Shown piece after piece: positions 61,923 to 64,000 of a stretch of 64,000 bases of DNA. The DNA is taken from the NCBI GenBank assembly GCA_031256825.1, contig JAIRPV010000028.1, positions 1 to 64,000 on the forward strand. The letters are read 5' to 3'. The notes under the pieces are model-generated. The model did not search any database. It saw nothing but the letters and a program-made list of their open reading frames with translations, and was not told the origin of the DNA. Positions within the stretch are counted from its first letter, which is position 1; the number at the start of each line of letters is the position of its first letter. This stretch comes from Oscillospiraceae bacterium (lineage in GTDB: Bacteria; Bacillota; Clostridia; Oscillospirales; Acutalibacteraceae). The position numbers and the translations under genes were made by a program.

Positions 61923-62081
61923 ATGTTCAATGAATTATTGTCGAACATTGGCAGCTTTATGAGCGCGCTGAATGTTCCGCAGAACGTGGGGCAGGGGTTC
62001 CTGAGCTTTCTTGAATTCTGCCTGACCGGCGGAAAATTCTTTGTGGATTTGTTCAAGAAGCTGTTCACCCTGGGCAAATGA
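61923..62081 (+). CDS. 52-residue small hydrophobic/amphipathic protein
   Basis: The frame ATG to TGA encodes 52 residues beginning MFNELLSNIGSFMSALNVPQ and ending FVDLFKKLFTLGK. AAAGGAGG is seven bases before the ATG and a near-consensus promoter lies just upstream, so expression is well supported. The peptide has two amphipathic helices separated by Pro/Gly turns and a lysine-rich end, suggesting membrane surface binding. No family recognised. Its stop overlaps a 27-codon frame (ATGA) and the SEDS gene follows 100 bp later, so it may be the first gene of that operon. Confidence 0.7.
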   Translation: MFNELLSNIGSFMSALNVPQNVGQGFLSFLEFCLTGGKFFVDLFKKLFTLGK

Positions 62082-62161
62082 ACGATGTGGAAGAAATTGG
62101 GGAGCGGATGCGGGTGCGAACCGGCGTCGGCTCCCTGATATTTTCGCAAGCGGATGTCTAA
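62078..62161 (+). CDS. 27-residue frame coupled to the small gene
   Basis: ATGA overlap with the previous stop starts a frame encoding MNDVEEIGERMRVRTGVGSL and seven more residues. There is no separate ribosome binding site. It may be a real microprotein, a coupling device, or chance. Confidence 0.3.
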   Translation: MNDVEEIGERMRVRTGVGSLIFSQADV

Positions 62162-62181
62162 CAGCTTTTGAGGAGGCCGCT

Positions 62182-63444
62182 ATGCCAAAACAGGCCATCC
62201 CGCGCGCCCGGCCGCGCGCCGCAAATCGATCGTTTCACTGGGTTGCCGTCCTGCTGGCGGTAACCGTTTTCCAGCTGCTGAGCTTTGCGCCGCTGCTGCT
62301 GCAAGGCGCGCCGGAATTGCCGCTTTTGCTGGCGCTGCTTTGCTACCCCGCCGGGGAATGGCTGTTCCTGCTGGCGCTGCGCGCGGCGGGGCAAAAAAAT
62401 CTTGCCCCCGAACTGCTGGCCTGCTGGCTCTCCGGCCTGAGCCTTGCGGTTTGCGGCAGTATCTCCGCGGAATACGCCTGGAAGCAGGCCGTGGCCATCG
62501 GCGGGGGGATGCTGGTCTATGGCGCGGTGCGCTTCTGCATTGCCAATGCCGATCGCGCCATGCAGCTGCGGCCCGCCGTGGCGCTGGCCGCCGGGGGGCT
62601 GCTGGCGGCCAATCTCGTGCTGGCGCAAACGGTCAACGGGCAGCGCAACTGGATCACGCTGGGCGGCTTTTCCATCCAGCCTTCGGAGTTGGTGAAGCTC
62701 GCGTTCGTATTTGTCGGCGGCGCAACGCTCGAAAAACTCCAGCGCGCGCCCAGTATCACCCGGTATCTTGTGTTTGCCATGGGCTGCGTTGGCGCGCTGT
62801 TTTTGATGAAAGACTTCGGCACGGCGCTGATCTTTTTCGCGGCGTTTCTGGTCATCGCCTTCCTGCGCTCCGGCGATTTGCGCACCATCGGGCTGGTGTT
62901 GGCGGCGGCGGCGCTGGGCGCGGCGCTGATCATCTACTTCCGGCCCTATGTGGCAAGCCGGTTCCAGGTCTACCGGCATATCTGGCAGCATATTCACGAC
63001 ACAGGATACCAGCAAACCCGTGTGCTGATCTACGCTTCTTCCGGCGGGCTGTTTGGGCTGGGGCTGGGGCAGGGCCGGCTGCGCAACGTGTTCGCGGCCT
63101 CAACGGATTTGCCCTTCGGGCTGCTGTGCGAAGAGTTCGGCATGCTCATCGCGTTTCTGGCCGCCCTGTGCTACGTGGCCTTTGCCGTTTACGCCATGGT
63201 CTCCGCGCGGCACGTCACATCCGCGTTTTACGCCATCGCCTCCATTTCCGCGGCGGCCATGTATCTGATCCAGGCCGGCCTGAATATCTTCGGCGTGACC
63301 GATCTGCTGCCGCTCACCGGCGTAACGCTGCCGTTTATCTCCCGCGGCGGAACAAGCATGCTGTGCGCCTGGGGGCTGTTGGCGTTCATTGCGGCCAGCC
63401 CCCGCCCGCAAACAAAAGCCGCGCCGCAGCGCGCCGCCGGATAG
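62182..63444 (+). CDS. SEDS-family peptidoglycan polymerase (RodA/FtsW/SpoVE type)
   Basis: SEDS proteins polymerise lipid II into glycan strands together with a class B penicillin-binding protein. The 420-residue product has about ten membrane helices and the family motifs NGQRNWITLGGFSIQPSELV, FLMKDFGTALIFFAAFLVI and LLPLTGVTLPFISRGGTSML, with the catalytic Asp in the large outer loop region. Whether it serves elongation, division or sporulation cannot be told from sequence. AGGAGG lies eight bases before the ATG. Confidence 0.93.
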   Translation: MPKQAIPRARPRAANRSFHWVAVLLAVTVFQLLSFAPLLLQGAPELPLLLALLCYPAGEWLFLLALRAAGQKNLAPELLACWLSGLSLAVCGSISAEYAWKQAVAIGGGMLVYGAVRFCIANADRAMQLRPAVALAAGGLLAANLVLAQTVNGQRNWITLGGFSIQPSELVKLAFVFVGGATLEKLQRAPSITRYLVFAMGCVGALFLMKDFGTALIFFAAFLVIAFLRSGDLRTIGLVLAAAALGAALIIYFRPYVASRFQVYRHIWQHIHDTGYQQTRVLIYASSGGLFGLGLGQGRLRNVFAASTDLPFGLLCEEFGMLIAFLAALCYVAFAVYAMVSARHVTSAFYAIASISAAAMYLIQAGLNIFGVTDLLPLTGVTLPFISRGGTSMLCAWGLLAFIAASPRPQTKAAPQRAAG

Positions 63445-63506
63445 GGCGCACCCCTCTGTTCATGCCGCCTTTTTCCTGAATTTACAAAAGCTTTACAAAA
63501 AAAAGA

Positions 63507-63535
63507 TTGACAAAACCGCCCCAAAGGGGTATGAT
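63507..63535 (+). promoter_or_regulatory. promoter of hrcA
   Basis: TTGACA (63507-63512) and TATGAT (63530-63535) are 17 nt apart, directly upstream of the CIRCE element. Confidence 0.85.
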
Positions 63536-63543
63536 AATAGATG

Positions 63544-63570
63544 TTAGCACTCAAGATAAAAGAGTGCTAA
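63544..63570 (+). promoter_or_regulatory. CIRCE element (HrcA operator)
   Basis: TTAGCACTC, nine bases, GAGTGCTAA is a perfect CIRCE inverted repeat. HrcA bound here would block the promoter at 63507-63535, so the gene represses itself and probably a downstream grpE-dnaK-dnaJ group. Confidence 0.97.
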
Positions 63571-63593
63571 TTTGATGGTGAGGAGCGGTGGGA

Positions 63594-64000
63594 ATGCCCA
63601 GCGAACGCAAGCGGCGCATCTTGGCCGCGATCGTGGAGCTTTATAACGAAACGGGCGAACCCGTGGGATCCAAGCGGCTCATGGAGGTGCTGCCCGACAG
63701 CGTTTCGTCCGCCACCATTCGCAACGAAATGGCGGAACTGGCGGAACTGGGGTTCCTTGAGCAGCCCCATACCAGCGCCGGGCGGGTGCCTTCGCTGCAG
63801 GGCTACCGCTATTATATCGATCATCTGCTGCCGCAGCTGGAAATGCCGCCCGAGCAAAAAAAAGCGTTGGAAGAACAGTTGCGCGCGCGCGCGCGCGAAC
63901 CGGAACGGCTGCTCGAAAACGCGGGGAAGCTGCTGGCGGAACTCACCGCCTGCACAGCGCTGTGCGTCCCCTGCGCCGGGGTGGAGCTTCGCGTGAAGCG
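63594..64000 (+). CDS. hrcA: Heat-inducible transcription repressor HrcA, cut by the window end
   Basis: The first 135 codons are present. They have the winged-helix part (ERKRRILAAIVELYNETGEP, VGSKRLMEVL, SSATIRNEMAELAELGFLEQ) and the HrcA-specific HTSAGRVPSLQGYRYYIDHL, then the start of the GAF-like domain. HrcA represses class I heat-shock genes by binding CIRCE, which lies 24 bp upstream. GAGG precedes the ATG. Confidence 0.95.
   Translation, partial: MPSERKRRILAAIVELYNETGEPVGSKRLMEVLPDSVSSATIRNEMAELAELGFLEQPHTSAGRVPSLQGYRYYIDHLLPQLEMPPEQKKALEEQLRARAREPERLLENAGKLLAELTACTALCVPCAGVELRVK

Overview
The window looks like a chromosomal segment of a low-to-moderate GC Gram-positive bacterium of the class Clostridia, probably a gut or anaerobic Oscillospirales-like lineage. 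The grounds are the ctsR-mcsA-mcsB-clpC operon with a CtsR box, hrcA behind a perfect CIRCE element, a leucine T-box in front of leuA, many textbook sigma-A promoters (TTGACA, 17 nt, TATAAT), and families common in Clostridia (DHHW proteins, YfhO, DUF4474, DUF5711). The exact taxon cannot be fixed from the sequence alone.

Region 1-3000 is a graveyard of mobile DNA: a serine recombinase lacking its catalytic domain runs up to and through the antisense of a tRNA-Ala(CGC) gene. An IS30-type transposase tail and a second recombinase scrap lie around a leucine-rich-repeat surface protein. An exact 88-bp direct repeat flanks that gene. Region 3090-9660 is the highlight: a compact type III-B CRISPR (Cmr) operon in the order cmr1-cas10(cmr2)-cmr3-cmr4-cmr5-cmr6. 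It is followed by a small membrane-anchored protein whose soluble half resembles a CARF/SAVED nucleotide sensor, then by a one-spacer mini CRISPR array with its own promoter. Cas10 lacks the HD nuclease domain but keeps a GGDD-like GGED motif. No cas1, cas2 or cas6 is present. The cassette is joined to a truncated methyltransferase gene and, beyond a regulator, to a macro-domain scrap, so the right border is also a scar.

Region 10.7-22.5 kb holds mostly core genes on the minus strand: capA, rfbA, glyA, rbgA, three tandem signal peptidase I genes, rplS and purA. A frameshifted B12/radical SAM gene and a GPH-type sugar symporter are on the plus strand. Region 22.5-27.2 kb is the CtsR heat-shock operon. 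Region 27.4-33.5 kb has a C1q/TNF-like surface protein, a Gfo/Idh/MocA oxidoreductase, a solitary substrate-binding lipoprotein coupled to galM, a DUF4474 protein and an S1-domain protein.

Region 33.8-40.4 kb is a plus-strand housekeeping run (prfA, tsaC/ywlC, coaE, lytic transglycosylase, M18 aminopeptidase, short-chain dehydrogenase, truA). It passes into an O-acetylation module (MBOAT plus two DHHW proteins) and a large YfhO membrane protein. Region 47.8-64 kb has an eight-repeat secreted protein, fucI, a collagen-like Cys-rich protein, leuA with its T-box, a YhhN protein, two secreted proteins of unknown function, a short GH32 enzyme and an M28 membrane peptidase. It ends with a 52-codon small gene with a strong promoter, a SEDS (RodA/FtsW) protein, and the start of hrcA cut by the window end.
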